A stretch of DNA of 64,000 bases, from the NCBI GenBank assembly GCA_047600785.1, contig JASGKH010000002.1, forward strand, positions 3,410,001-3,474,000, written 5' to 3'. Made by a program: the position numbers and the translations under genes. Within the stretch, counting starts at the first letter, position 1, and the number at the start of each line of letters is the position of its first letter. Below are positions 27,571 through 37,452 of the stretch, piece after piece. Source of the stretch: Breznakibacter sp047600785 (GTDB lineage: Bacteria; Bacteroidota; Bacteroidia; Bacteroidales; Marinilabiliaceae). Below the pieces are notes generated by a model. It did not search any database, was not told the origin of the DNA, and saw nothing but the letters and a program-made list of their open reading frames with translations.

Positions 27571-30255
27571 TTACAATTCGAAGCTTAATCCCAACCCTAC
27601 GCTCATTCCCTTCCTATATTCATTGAGCGTAATATTTTGTGCATTGCTGCTTTCACGGGTCAAACGATAAGATGGATCCAGCAAGTTGGTTGCTTTCAGC
27701 TTCAGGGTAAAATGTTTATTGAACTTATAGGAAGAGACAAAGTCGAGTGTAGGAACTCCTTCTTCGACGATATCTTTATATGTCTGTGCCCCTATGGTAT
27801 GGATCCGATCGCTGAAATAGTTGAAGACCAACGATACAGCTAAGTTTCTATCGCTATTGGTTGAGTTGTAAGAGATATCAAAATTGGTAATGAACGGTGC
27901 AGCACCTTCCAGTTGTGTGTTCCTTTTGGGCGTGTTCTCGATATCGACCTCAATGTTTGTATAAATGTACGAGGCATTTAGGCCGATGGAGAGCTTTGTG
28001 GATCTGGACGCCTCGCCGATGTGATTCACGACGTTTTTCCTTGCCTCCAGCTCCACTCCGGCCACACTGGCAAAGTCGCTGATATTATTGTAGCTGAGCA
28101 ATCCCGCTGAGTTTCCCTGGTCCACACGCCCTATCGGGTTAACGATATGCTTGTAGAATGCGGTTACAGAAATCAATTCGGAAGGACTTAAGTAATTGTC
28201 CCATTTCAAATCGATGTTGTAATTGTCGGACGGTTTTAAGTTGGGGTTACCCTGGCTTGCAAACCCGATATTCACGTACTGGTAAGGCGATATCTCCTTC
28301 GATTGCGGTAATGTATAGGTTTTGCTTACCCCCAAGCGCAACGAATTTTTACCATTGACATCGTACTTCAGGTTCAGGCTCGGCAGGGAATAAACTTTGC
28401 GGATGGATTCTTTGCCCGGACTAACGTGCTGTACCCGGTGGTTCACCGCCATGTCGACATAATCCAATCTAAAGCCCAAATTCCCGGTTAATTTAGAGGC
28501 CAACTGGTATGTTCCGTCGGCATAACCGGAATTGATGTACTTGGTCACGTGGTACGAGTTCGGATCGCCTTCCGTCATCCGGAATTGTCCGTTGACAAAA
28601 TTTGTCTCATTATACAAATCATCCAATTTCAGATTTTCAATTGGATATACTCCGGGATAGGCATCAAAATTGTACTCGACCGCATTGAACTTATCGTCCA
28701 CAAAACGGGCATCGTATCCTAAAACAATGGTCGAATTGGTGTTTGAGAAACGGTCGTTCAACTTATAGTCCAAACTGGTTTTTATATTGTAGTCGTCTTC
28801 CTTCAGTTCTGAAAAAAAACGTTTTTGCCTGTTACTGCCTGTTAGGTTGTACGAACCGTCGTTTTGTTCCGAAAGGTAGTTTTCGCGTCGGTCGGGCTCA
28901 AGGCCTTTTATGTTGTTGTACGAAGCTCCGGCCTTCAGCTTTAAGCGTTCCGACAGTTCCCAGTCCGATATTAACTGATGGGTAAAAAGTAAATTATCAT
29001 TGGTTTGCTGCCTCCTTAAAAAGCCCATGTATGTGTCGCTATCCTGATGCTTCTCGGTATGTTTGCCGCTATACTCACCCACATATTGGTTGTTGGCGTG
29101 CAACATCATAAAATTATAGGAGATGTTGTGGTTGCGGTTCATGTCGAAATCGACGTTGCCCAATACGAGTTGATTGGTGTTTTGTGAATATTTTTCGCCA
29201 ACCTGATCCTGGTAAATAGTCCCATTGGTCGTTGTGTTCCTCACCGTTTCGTTGGTAAAGGAATATCCTGTAGAATGGGAAGCAACGAGAAAAAAAGAAA
29301 AGGGGTTATCGTTCGCTCCCAACCGTAACTGCTTTCCGCCCGATAATGCGTAACTGTGGTTCACCGGTAATTTTACAACCGACGGATCAAGGCTGTTCGG
29401 GAAATCGAATTTACCGGAAGACGGTTTGTCAGAGTTGGCAAATCCCCAATAGCCGGAACCGTCTTGGTGCAAAAAATCCACCCCTGATACTTTCGTATTA
29501 AAACCGGCAGAAACATCGGCCCCAAAAGCTTGTTCCCCGATAAGTTCTTTTGATGTAATGTTAATCACGGCCCCTCCCACATCGCCGGCATTGCTGCCAC
29601 TGAACACTTTACCGACCCCTATGTTCTGGATGATATCGGTACCGAAAAATTCAAGGGCAATATTTTTATATTCGGGATCTTCCGACGGAATTGGAAAGTT
29701 ATTAAGCGTAGTGGCGTTATAGCGGTCACCCAAACCACGTACAAATACGTTTTTTACCCCTTCCTGTTTCGATATGCCCGATACTTTGGTGACTGCCGTT
29801 TCTGCGTCGCCCACACCCTTACGCGACAGTTCCTGGTTTCCGATGGCCTGCGTGGCAATGACCGCATTTTTCTGTTCGATAAGCAACATGTTTTCCGAAC
29901 TGCGGTTAGCCTTTGCCACTACCTGAACTTCTTTCAAGTCGAGTTCCACGGTCTTCATTTTGATTTCCAGACGGGTGGTCTCGCTACCTTTGATAACGAT
30001 ATTGGGAAGTACTTGTGGCTCGTACGAAATAAACTGACAACGGAACGTATAGGTACCGGGGGCAAGATTTGGCAGTACAAATTCACCCATAAAATCGGTG
30101 ATGGTCCCGGTGGTACTACCTTCCACCACAATGGCCGCACCAACCAACTCTTCGCCCGTTCGTGCATCGGTCACCTTTCCGGCAAACTGTCCTCTTTGCC
30201 CGAAAAGCGCCAATGAATAAAGAAAAAAGATCAATGAAATTAAAATGGTCCTCAT
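27571..30255 (-). CDS. TonB-dependent outer membrane receptor
   Basis: The 894-aa protein has a signal peptide (ISLIFFLYSLALFGQRG), a carboxypeptidase-regulatory-like domain (about 22-110, GQFAGKVTDARTGEELVGAA), a plug (about 125-235; GVKNVFVRGLGDRYNATTL, GGAVINITSKE) and a beta-barrel ending GMSVGLGLSFEL. It is not SusC-like: there is no SusD gene, and the partner is the lipoprotein at 26333. It imports a ligand across the outer membrane using TonB. The substrate is unknown; the PiT phosphate transporter in the same orientation upstream hints at phosphate or organophosphate uptake. Confidence 0.93.
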   Translation of the reverse strand: MRTILISLIFFLYSLALFGQRGQFAGKVTDARTGEELVGAAIVVEGSTTGTITDFMGEFVLPNLAPGTYTFRCQFISYEPQVLPNIVIKGSETTRLEIKMKTVELDLKEVQVVAKANRSSENMLLIEQKNAVIATQAIGNQELSRKGVGDAETAVTKVSGISKQEGVKNVFVRGLGDRYNATTLNNFPIPSEDPEYKNIALEFFGTDIIQNIGVGKVFSGSNAGDVGGAVINITSKELIGEQAFGADVSAGFNTKVSGVDFLHQDGSGYWGFANSDKPSSGKFDFPNSLDPSVVKLPVNHSYALSGGKQLRLGANDNPFSFFLVASHSTGYSFTNETVRNTTTNGTIYQDQVGEKYSQNTNQLVLGNVDFDMNRNHNISYNFMMLHANNQYVGEYSGKHTEKHQDSDTYMGFLRRQQTNDNLLFTHQLISDWELSERLKLKAGASYNNIKGLEPDRRENYLSEQNDGSYNLTGSNRQKRFFSELKEDDYNIKTSLDYKLNDRFSNTNSTIVLGYDARFVDDKFNAVEYNFDAYPGVYPIENLKLDDLYNETNFVNGQFRMTEGDPNSYHVTKYINSGYADGTYQLASKLTGNLGFRLDYVDMAVNHRVQHVSPGKESIRKVYSLPSLNLKYDVNGKNSLRLGVSKTYTLPQSKEISPYQYVNIGFASQGNPNLKPSDNYNIDLKWDNYLSPSELISVTAFYKHIVNPIGRVDQGNSAGLLSYNNISDFASVAGVELEARKNVVNHIGEASRSTKLSIGLNASYIYTNIEVDIENTPKRNTQLEGAAPFITNFDISYNSTNSDRNLAVSLVFNYFSDRIHTIGAQTYKDIVEEGVPTLDFVSSYKFNKHFTLKLKATNLLDPSYRLTRESSNAQNITLNEYRKGMSVGLGLSFEL

Positions 30256-30284
30256 TTGCTACTATTAGTCGTTAAAAACAGAAG

Positions 30285-30292
30285 CAAAAGTA
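30285..30292 (-). promoter_or_regulatory. Probable -7 element for the TonB receptor operon
   Basis: The minus strand reads TACTTTTG, an exact TAnnTTTG, 30 bp upstream of the receptor ATG. No good TTTG -33 element lies at the proper distance, so activation by a regulator is likely. Confidence 0.45.
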
Positions 30293-30518
30293 GGGTCCGC
30301 AATAAAGATGGGTGATAAGCGTGTTTTAAATGAACTTTAAGCTTGAAAACAGGCGCACAGAATGCATCAATCTGGAAATAAAACACTTAAATACAACCAA
30401 ACAATTACCAGCCTCCAAAGGATTAACTTTCAGTTAACCGTTGAGTCACCTTGCATTAACAACAGGTTATGCAACAGGCCCAAAAATTCAGATCCCCAAT
30501 AAGTTGATGGGATCAAGA

Positions 30519-32771
30519 TCACAATGCTTTCAGGTAATCGCGATGCGACTTCACCACATTAATGGCATAAAGAAGAATGTTTTTGGTTTCCGACAATAAG
30601 TCCATGTACAGCACGCTTACACGGGTTTTGGATTCTCCTCCCCTAATGCGCTTGATCTGGTTTTTGCGCAACTCGTCCATGTATTCGATCAAAAGATGTT
30701 GTTTGGCCACCGATTCATCCAGAATGGAAAACCGTTGTTCTTTTTCAATGTGTACCAGCAGGTTGAAATAGTTCGATACCTCATCCAGCAAATGGTCCAG
30801 CTCCCTTCGTTGGGCACCTCCCAATCCCTTGTGTTGGTTATGGATGTGGATATAATTGGCATCGCAAAGAAAATGTAGACTATTGGCTAATTCCGAAATA
30901 TAATCAAGTGCCTGCATAAAATGGTGGCCCGATTCGAGCGACCGATCCGAGATGGTTTTTAAATTCCGGAAAAATTCGTGACGCGCATCCTTCGTCTGCT
31001 TTCCCAAATCCGAAGCCTTATTTTTAGCCTGACGAAGGGTGTCTGTATCTTCGTCGATAAATCCCCGGAGGGATAAAAAATAAATCTTGGATGCTTCCAG
31101 TAAATGTCGGCGAAAATACTCATTGCCTTGCTCGTAGAACCACTCCCCTTCGGGCTCGATCATTTCAGTTTTATTCGTTTTTTTGGTGGCCAATGTTTCC
31201 ATTTTCCTGGCAAACAGTGAGTTGTTCCTATATAACACCACAAAGGTCAACACCAGCAATACCAACAATGCCACAATGCCGCCATACCAAAGCACAAACG
31301 TCAAAACAAAAGCTCCGGCCAATGCCAGGCACGACACAAGAAACCAAGATCCCAAAATGGTAAACACTCCCGACAAACGGTAAACAGCATTATCTCGTCC
31401 CCAGGCTTTGTCGGCCAGCGAAGTACCCATCGACACCATAAATACAACAAAAGTCGTGGAGAGAGGTATCTGGGACCACGTGGCCATTAAAATCATCACG
31501 CTTGCCACAATAAGGTTTACCGACGCCCGCACCATGTCAAAACTGGCAATCTCTTCCTTTGGGGAAGGTTCCGGTAGCACTGTACGATCGAACCGCCGTG
31601 CCATAAAGTTGGTTAGTGAAACAGGTAATAGTTTTGCTACCGCATGTGACAGATTGATCGCTTGCCGTACCACCGAACGAGACAGGGGAGTCGGCTCGAA
31701 CCGTTCGTCTCCTGCTCCTTGGCGTTCCAGCAAAATCTCGGTGTCGATAACCGCACGTGATTTTCGCGAATAAAAAATGGTGATCGCCATTATGACTGCC
31801 GAAACAAAAAACAACAGGATATACGTCCCCCGGGCAAAAGGATGGCTCAACTCTCCTTTAAGCAAATCGAGGGTATACGACGATGCATCTTGGCCAGAAG
31901 CCAGAAAATACCACGTACTTTCGGCAGCAGCCAAAGGTATTCCGATGAAATTCACCAAATCGTTCGATGTAAACGACATGGCCAATGCAAACGTACCAAA
32001 GAAAACGACCCAGCGCGGCACATCAATGTGGAACAATTTGGTAGCCACAAAAAAAACAAAAAACGACAGTACAAACACGCAACCCAACACCTGGACCAAA
32101 CGGTCGTCAAGGCCATGGTACCAGCCACCCAAATCGAACATGTCGGTATATAGTCCCTTTTTAAGAATAAAATAAAAAATGACCGATACTGCCAACGCGC
32201 CCGACAGCGAAAACAGCCATGCAAACCTGCCGCGATAATTGAACGTAAATATCATGCGTGATGCAAACTGCACCAATAACCCCAGTAGAAAAGCGATGAA
32301 CACCGACAAAAATATTCCTGACATCATCAAAAATACCTGATTGGTATCGATGTAACCACTCACATAAACGGTCTCTTGCCTGTACGATTTAATAAAGGCC
32401 ACGGCCAATGCCCCGCCGAGCAGCTGGAATATCAATGCCGTCGTAGTACTGGTCGGCAACGCATAAGCATTCATCGCATCGATCAGCAATACGTGCACGA
32501 TCATCACTGCAGCAAACACAGCCATCAGATCGCGGTACGAGAAGCTTTGCGGATTTATAACGCCGCTTCGTGCTAAATCCATCATGCCCGACGAAAAGAA
32601 CGAACCTGCAATAAGCCCTAAAGCAGCGACCCAAAGGATCACTCGTCTCGATGCTACTTTTGCTCCCACGGCCGAATTAAGGAAATTGACAGCGTTGTTG
32701 CTCACACCCACTATCAAGTCGATGATACCCAAAACAACCAGCAACAAAACAACCAGTAACGTTATGGCCAT
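30519..32771 (-). CDS. PiT family inorganic phosphate transporter with C-terminal PhoU-like domain
   Basis: The 750-aa protein has PiT membrane segments with the two signature repeats (VGVSNNAVNFLNSAVGA near the start, FTSNDLVNFIGIPLAAAE in the middle), and a further membrane block (STTFVVFMVSMGTSLADKAWG). The last 220 residues are cytosolic and helical (EASKIYFLSLRGFIDEDTD, HFMQALDYISELANSLHFL), like the PhoU-type domain fused to such transporters in Bacteroidetes. It moves phosphate across the inner membrane, driven by an ion gradient. The divergent PhoR-like kinase gene at 32951 shares the 179-bp upstream region, consistent with control by phosphate. Confidence 0.92.
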   Translation of the reverse strand: MAITLLVVLLLVVLGIIDLIVGVSNNAVNFLNSAVGAKVASRRVILWVAALGLIAGSFFSSGMMDLARSGVINPQSFSYRDLMAVFAAVMIVHVLLIDAMNAYALPTSTTTALIFQLLGGALAVAFIKSYRQETVYVSGYIDTNQVFLMMSGIFLSVFIAFLLGLLVQFASRMIFTFNYRGRFAWLFSLSGALAVSVIFYFILKKGLYTDMFDLGGWYHGLDDRLVQVLGCVFVLSFFVFFVATKLFHIDVPRWVVFFGTFALAMSFTSNDLVNFIGIPLAAAESTWYFLASGQDASSYTLDLLKGELSHPFARGTYILLFFVSAVIMAITIFYSRKSRAVIDTEILLERQGAGDERFEPTPLSRSVVRQAINLSHAVAKLLPVSLTNFMARRFDRTVLPEPSPKEEIASFDMVRASVNLIVASVMILMATWSQIPLSTTFVVFMVSMGTSLADKAWGRDNAVYRLSGVFTILGSWFLVSCLALAGAFVLTFVLWYGGIVALLVLLVLTFVVLYRNNSLFARKMETLATKKTNKTEMIEPEGEWFYEQGNEYFRRHLLEASKIYFLSLRGFIDEDTDTLRQAKNKASDLGKQTKDARHEFFRNLKTISDRSLESGHHFMQALDYISELANSLHFLCDANYIHIHNQHKGLGGAQRRELDHLLDEVSNYFNLLVHIEKEQRFSILDESVAKQHLLIEYMDELRKNQIKRIRGGESKTRVSVLYMDLLSETKNILLYAINVVKSHRDYLKAL

Positions 32772-32903
32772 GGCTTACAAAGGATAAAGGTTTTATCATT
32801 AAACAACATCCCGTCGGTTACAATATTCGGCATTAAAGCCTAACCCTTACAACAAAACCGGTTGAAATTAATGATTTCTTAACTAACTTAGGCCTTGCAG
32901 CCA

Positions 32904-32934
32904 TTTAAAACGAACAGCACGTTAAGTACTTTTG
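32904..32934 (+). promoter_or_regulatory. Promoter for the PhoR-like kinase gene
   Basis: TTTA at 32904-32907, then 19 bp, then TACTTTTG at 32927-32934. The -7 element is exact and the -33 has one mismatch. The start point would be near 32941, only about 10 nt before the ATG. Confidence 0.55.
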
Positions 32935-32950
32935 CCATCAAACCTATGCA

Positions 32951-33977
32951 ATGAAAAATTCCGAACCACAACGCCTTGCCGGACTGGCCGCTATATTCGT
33001 TATGCTGCTCTGTTTGTTGTTTTTCGTGGCAAACGTATTGATCGGTAATTTATTTATATCGCTCGCCATCACGTTGCCGATATCGTTCATGCTGGCTTAT
33101 AGTGGCATCAAATGGTTAATTGACAGATTCATCGAAAGAAAAATCAAGCCCATATACAAAACCATCCACAGCTTTAAGCCATCCAATGTGTCCTCCGATG
33201 ACAAGCGTGACATCATTAGCAAGGTAAACAACGAAGTGGTAGACTGGATGGAAGGTAAAACCAGGGAAATACAGGAGCTTCGGCAACTTGAGAAATACCG
33301 CAAGGAATACCTCGGCAACGTAAGCCACGAGCTTAAGACACCTATTTTCAACATACAAGGATATATCCTCACATTGCTCGACGGTGGCATGGACGACCCC
33401 AACATCAATATGCTTTATCTTAAGCGTACCGAAAAGAGCATCGACCGCATGATCTCCATCATCGAAGACCTGGAAGCCATCTCAAAACTCGAGTCGGGCG
33501 AACTGGAACTAAAGCTCGAGATATTCTCGTTGTACCATTTAGTAATGGATGTGTTTCGATTACAACGAAATACGTGCCAAAGAAAAGCACGTGGCTCTCA
33601 CCATCGGTAAAAACACCAACCGCGATACCATGGTACGTGCCGATAAACAACGTATTTACCAAATATTAATGAATCTGGTGGTGAACTCCATTAACTATTC
33701 AAAAAAGAATGGTACAACCTCCGTTCGCTTTTATGACATGGACAACCTGATTCTGGTGGAAGTGAAAGACGACGGCATCGGGATTGAGGCCAAAGAGCTG
33801 CCCCGTATCTTCGAACGCTTTTACCGTGTGGACAAAAGCCGAAGCCGCGATCAGGGAGGCACCGGGCTTGGTCTGGCCATTGTGAAACATATTATCGAGG
33901 CGCATGCCCAAACCATTAACGTGAGCAGCAAACCCGGAGTGGGTACTTCGTTTACGTTCACGCTCGAAAAAGCGTAA
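32951..33977 (+). pseudogene. phoR: PhoR-like sensor histidine kinase, frameshifted
   Basis: Two frames make one kinase of about 341 aa. The first has two membrane helices (about 11-63), then the dimerisation domain with the phospho-accepting His (YLGNVSHELKTPIFNIQGY). The second has the N box (NLVVNSINYSKKNG), G1 (VKDDGIGIEAKELP), F box (IFERFYRVDKSRS) and G2 (GGTGLGLAIVKHI). Removing one T from the run at 33554-33556 turns DVFRLQR into DVFDYNEIRAKEK and joins them. PhoR kinases sense phosphate limitation at the inner membrane and phosphorylate PhoB. It is divergent from the PiT phosphate transporter. A PhoB-like gene lies 4.3 kb away with the hmu genes between. The break may be a consensus error. 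Confidence 0.8.
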
Positions 33978-34172
33978 CAGACCTTTTGTACAAATAAGCC
34001 AAAGACCAATTGGATACCTTTCAAATAAAATAAGCTTTTGCTTACCTGCCCCATTTGCCTTGTTTTCCAACACATTATTGGGGCACTGTCCGATCGCGTT
34101 GCCCTCGGATACAACACACTTTATTCCGCCTGTCCCGCTTTTGATGTCACCGAACACCCTATCGACATAATT

Positions 34173-36380
34173 TTATTTTGAGAATTTCCATTTCAATCCC
34201 ACATAAAATGTCCTCCCCTGCAATATGCTGGAATAAAAGCTGTAAAATTTCGGTTTGTACCCGAACAGATTGTTTATTCCCGCATTGATGGAAAAATTCT
34301 GTGCAAAAGTTTGCGTCGCGGTGAATTTCCAAACCGAATACGGATCATAGCATACCTTGTACTCTTTCTCCGTGGCCTCTCCAATGCCGGATACGTTATC
34401 CGTATCTGTCACACTTTCGCTGCCGTATATATTCATGCCACCAAAATATTTGCCACTAAACGAAAGCATTGGATTGTGCGCTTTAAAAAAAGAAGTCGTG
34501 TAATCGACGCGAAAAGTGGCAGTATGTGGCCGGACAACAGAACGTTTGCCAAGTCCGTCATTCACATACGCATAACCTCCTTTCATTTGCAAATGCTTAC
34601 CAAACCGTTGTGAAATAGAAAGTTCTGTACTAAAAATTTCAGTTCCCCCCATATTGGCATATCGGACCGTGTCATTATTCACCCATATAGTGTTTATTTT
34701 ATTGTCAATAACCGAATACTGACAGATGACCGAAAGGAGGGTCTTTTCCCACGTTGCTTCCGTCGATAGGTTAAAATTATTGCAGATCTCAGCTTTCATA
34801 TCCTTATTGCCAATAATCTGGAATCCACCTCCATATGGATGAAACCAATCGGTATACAGCTCCTTTAGTGTTGGGGACCGAAAGCCGCCGGAATATCCTC
34901 CACGTATCGTTATTTTTTCGGTAAGCCGGTACATTGCTGACAATCGAGGACTGAAATGGCTTTTAAACCGGGAGTGGTAATCGTAACGGAGCCCCCCGAC
35001 CAATGTGGCTTTATCGCTCAATATCCAATCTTGTTGCGCAAAGACTGAATAGGTTTGCGCATCTCTTTTTTCGTTTGTCCCGTCACTATCAAACATGTAC
35101 GTCACCAACTCCTCGGAAAAATACTCAAGCCCTGCGACCAAAGAGTGTTTTTGCGCCACCGAAAGATCGTATAGTATATTCAGGCGCCGTTGGGCGTTCC
35201 CATAGTTCTTTTCTTTCTCGTCCAATAAACGGTAATAGTAGTATTTGTCGTAATTATCGTAACTACAGGAAACGGACAGATGTTGCATGTCGGATACCGT
35301 ATACAAAGCTTTTGCTCCTCCCGAAAAATCATAAAAGCGGTCACGGACTTTTTTCCCGTCCATACCACCCGGATGCCTTTCTTTAAAAAAATACCCCCCT
35401 TGGGTTTCCAATTTTAACTTTGTACCAAAGTTAACAGATATTCGGGGATTGATGCTGTAGTCCTTATAACCGGCTACATAAGTTTTGGCAAGAGCTTGCT
35501 GCGTTGTTTCTCCGTCGGAGAATTCCCGGACAAGCGGTGATCTGTCTGTGATCAGGTACGGATCCCGTGTTTTGCACGCTCCTCCCATCGTCCAGGTATA
35601 CCATTTCTGTTTTGAGCCAATCGAAAAGCCTCCATTGTATTCGGCAAGACTGCCTGCACGGACCGAGGATTGTATTCCCAACGGGGCAGTGGGTTTTTTG
35701 GTAATGATATTAATGACACCCCCTACGGCATTCGAGCCATAGAGAGAGGAAGAAGCTCCTTTTACAATCTCTATCCGTTCGATATTTTCCACATCAATGC
35801 GGTTATAGTCAATGTTATCGAAAGATTCTCCGGCCATGCGTTCACCATCTATTAAAAACAAAACGTATTTGCCCCCGAAACCAAGCATATTTATGCTGGC
35901 ATATCCTCCGTTGTTGGTAATCTCTGTCCCTGGCAACTCATACTCGAGCAAATCACGCATGTTGGATACGTGCATTTTTTCGATGGATCTGCCCGATATG
36001 ACCTGTACGGCAATAGGTATATTTTTGAGGTTTCGTTCCGTTCTTGTCGCGGTAACCACCACTTGTTCCAATTCCAGCAACCGCGGGTGTAGTTCAATCT
36101 GAAGGCTATCGGCATTGCCGTACATCAAAACTTTTTGCCACACAGGCTCATACCCCACGGCAGACACCAATAACATATATTCGCCCTGGGGTATACCAGT
36201 CAGAATAAAGCCTCCTTCCCTATCCGTTACGGTTCCCCAGATGGCATTGGATGTACTTATGCTTACGCCAGATATAGGATGTTTGCTTTCGCTGTCAATG
36301 ATCCGTCCGCCGATATGATACTTTTGAGCCGAAGCAGACATGCATATAAACAAAAAAAACACCAAACGCAAAGCTTTCAT
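34173..36380 (-). CDS. hmuR: TonB-dependent heme/hemoprotein receptor (HmuR-like)
   Basis: The 735-aa protein has a signal peptide (LRLVFFLFICMSASAQK), a carboxypeptidase-regulatory-like domain (about 20-105), a TonB box region (LEQVVVTATRTERNLKN), a plug (GGKYVLFLIDGERMAGE, GASSSLYGSNAVGGVINIIT) and a barrel with the FRSPTLKELY motif of the heme/siderophore class, ending YVGLKWKFSK. An HmuY-type heme-binding lipoprotein gene precedes it by 78 bp in the same direction, so heme uptake is the best assignment; the name rests mainly on that neighbour. Expression is probably iron- or heme-controlled from the promoter upstream of hmuY. Confidence 0.85.
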   Translation of the reverse strand: MKALRLVFFLFICMSASAQKYHIGGRIIDSESKHPISGVSISTSNAIWGTVTDREGGFILTGIPQGEYMLLVSAVGYEPVWQKVLMYGNADSLQIELHPRLLELEQVVVTATRTERNLKNIPIAVQVISGRSIEKMHVSNMRDLLEYELPGTEITNNGGYASINMLGFGGKYVLFLIDGERMAGESFDNIDYNRIDVENIERIEIVKGASSSLYGSNAVGGVINIITKKPTAPLGIQSSVRAGSLAEYNGGFSIGSKQKWYTWTMGGACKTRDPYLITDRSPLVREFSDGETTQQALAKTYVAGYKDYSINPRISVNFGTKLKLETQGGYFFKERHPGGMDGKKVRDRFYDFSGGAKALYTVSDMQHLSVSCSYDNYDKYYYYRLLDEKEKNYGNAQRRLNILYDLSVAQKHSLVAGLEYFSEELVTYMFDSDGTNEKRDAQTYSVFAQQDWILSDKATLVGGLRYDYHSRFKSHFSPRLSAMYRLTEKITIRGGYSGGFRSPTLKELYTDWFHPYGGGFQIIGNKDMKAEICNNFNLSTEATWEKTLLSVICQYSVIDNKINTIWVNNDTVRYANMGGTEIFSTELSISQRFGKHLQMKGGYAYVNDGLGKRSVVRPHTATFRVDYTTSFFKAHNPMLSFSGKYFGGMNIYGSESVTDTDNVSGIGEATEKEYKVCYDPYSVWKFTATQTFAQNFSINAGINNLFGYKPKFYSFYSSILQGRTFYVGLKWKFSK

Positions 36381-36458
36381 TGCATTACGGTTTTATAGCC
36401 AGAAGATCGATCGGGACAATATCCACAGACCGATCCTTCCGGCATAAATTCATTTTAG

Positions 36459-37067
36459 TCATTCAAACTTAGACGAACCGCTATCGTTGTATTGATACTT
36501 GAAACTAATATATGCCCCTGCGTTTTTTTCATTTTTGTAATCGTATATATGAAGCTTCACATATTTACCGGAAGCAGTGATTACCACATATATCCAGTTG
36601 TTATAAGTGTATACGGGGGGAGGATTGCTCGTATCAATCGTCAACCATGTCGCAAGTGTTTGGGAAAAGGATTGTTCTTCCGTTGTGATGCCCGTACCGG
36701 TAAATGCCGTTGTGATCGCCCCCACCTTATCGGTCGTATAACCCGATGTGGGAGCCTCTTTCACCGAATCCCAGTCTGTGGCATCCGTATTTACCACAGC
36801 TCCTTTACCTACACCCGATAAGCCGCCGTTTAAACGAATGTCCCCGCGGTGGAAAGCAATATCCCACGACAGGTCGTTTTGAGAATCCGACACCTCGACG
36901 ATCTCTCCCTTCTCAAAAGAAAAATATACCCAACCGGTATATGAGGTGGCATCCAAATACTCATATTTGCTTACGTTTCCGGGAAGTAACTCCTCGTCAT
37001 CGCTATCACATGCCACAAAAAATAAAACACAAGCCAGTGCCGTAAAAAACAATTTGCTCTTTTTCAT
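36459..37067 (-). CDS. hmuY: HmuY family heme-binding lipoprotein
   Basis: I choose the ATG at 37065-37067 over an in-frame TTG six bases upstream. The 202-aa protein has lipobox FFVACDSDDEE and the HmuY pattern: YTGWVYFSFEKGEIV, NDLSWDIAFHRGDIRLNGG, GKGAVVNTDATDWDSV, WLTIDTSNPPPVYTYNN and KYVKLHIYDYKNE near the end. HmuY proteins are surface lipoproteins that take heme from host or environmental hemoproteins and pass it to HmuR. The hmuR-like receptor follows 78 bp downstream. Upstream are an exact -7 element and three copies of a short repeat, one touching the -33 position. Confidence 0.88.
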   Translation of the reverse strand: MKKSKLFFTALACVLFFVACDSDDEELLPGNVSKYEYLDATSYTGWVYFSFEKGEIVEVSDSQNDLSWDIAFHRGDIRLNGGLSGVGKGAVVNTDATDWDSVKEAPTSGYTTDKVGAITTAFTGTGITTEEQSFSQTLATWLTIDTSNPPPVYTYNNWIYVVITASGKYVKLHIYDYKNEKNAGAYISFKYQYNDSGSSKFE

Positions 37068-37148
37068 AATCAATCCGTTTTACCTAATTATTCCGTTCTC
37101 ATGTTGCTTCAATGCATTTAAGTATTTAAATGCAGCATACTATAAAAG

Positions 37149-37180
37149 CAAAATTATCGGAGTAGTCTCAGGGATACAAT
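37149..37180 (-). promoter_or_regulatory. hmuY promoter
   Basis: On the minus strand ATTG (37177-37180), 20 bp, then TAATTTTG (37149-37156), about 82 bp upstream of the hmuY start. The -7 element is exact; the -33 element has one mismatch and falls inside the first repeat copy. Confidence 0.6.
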
Positions 37181-37291
37181 CCCCAAAAATTATGAAAATG
37201 AACTCATCGATCCGTGTATCCGTAATGTAATGTTCCGTCCGTACAATCCCTTAAAATTATGAATTTGCAATCCCTTTAATTATTTGAAAAT
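37177..37291. repeat. Three-copy repeat upstream of hmuY, possible operator
   Basis: Copies start at 37177 (caatccccaaaaattatgaa), 37244 (caatcccttaaaattatgaa) and 37268 (caatccctttaattatttga). They share CAATCCC followed by an AT-rich TTAT-GAA core, all in one direction, with start-to-start spacing of 67 and 24 bp. The first overlaps the -33 element of the hmuY promoter. The rest of the 37068-37452 gap holds nothing recognisable. A regulator binding site is a guess from position. Confidence 0.45.
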
Positions 37292-37452
37292 CATTCCGGG
37301 CATGGGCCGCCCAACACAGCCTTTGTGCTTCGTCCCTTTTTCGATAACGCGTCGGCATTGCTCCGCTTTTCTTCGGGACTTTGCCAAAGAAGATTATGAA
37401 GAAACCTATCTGGTGTAATATTCCCTAGGATTGGAAGAGCAACGAGGTTCGT

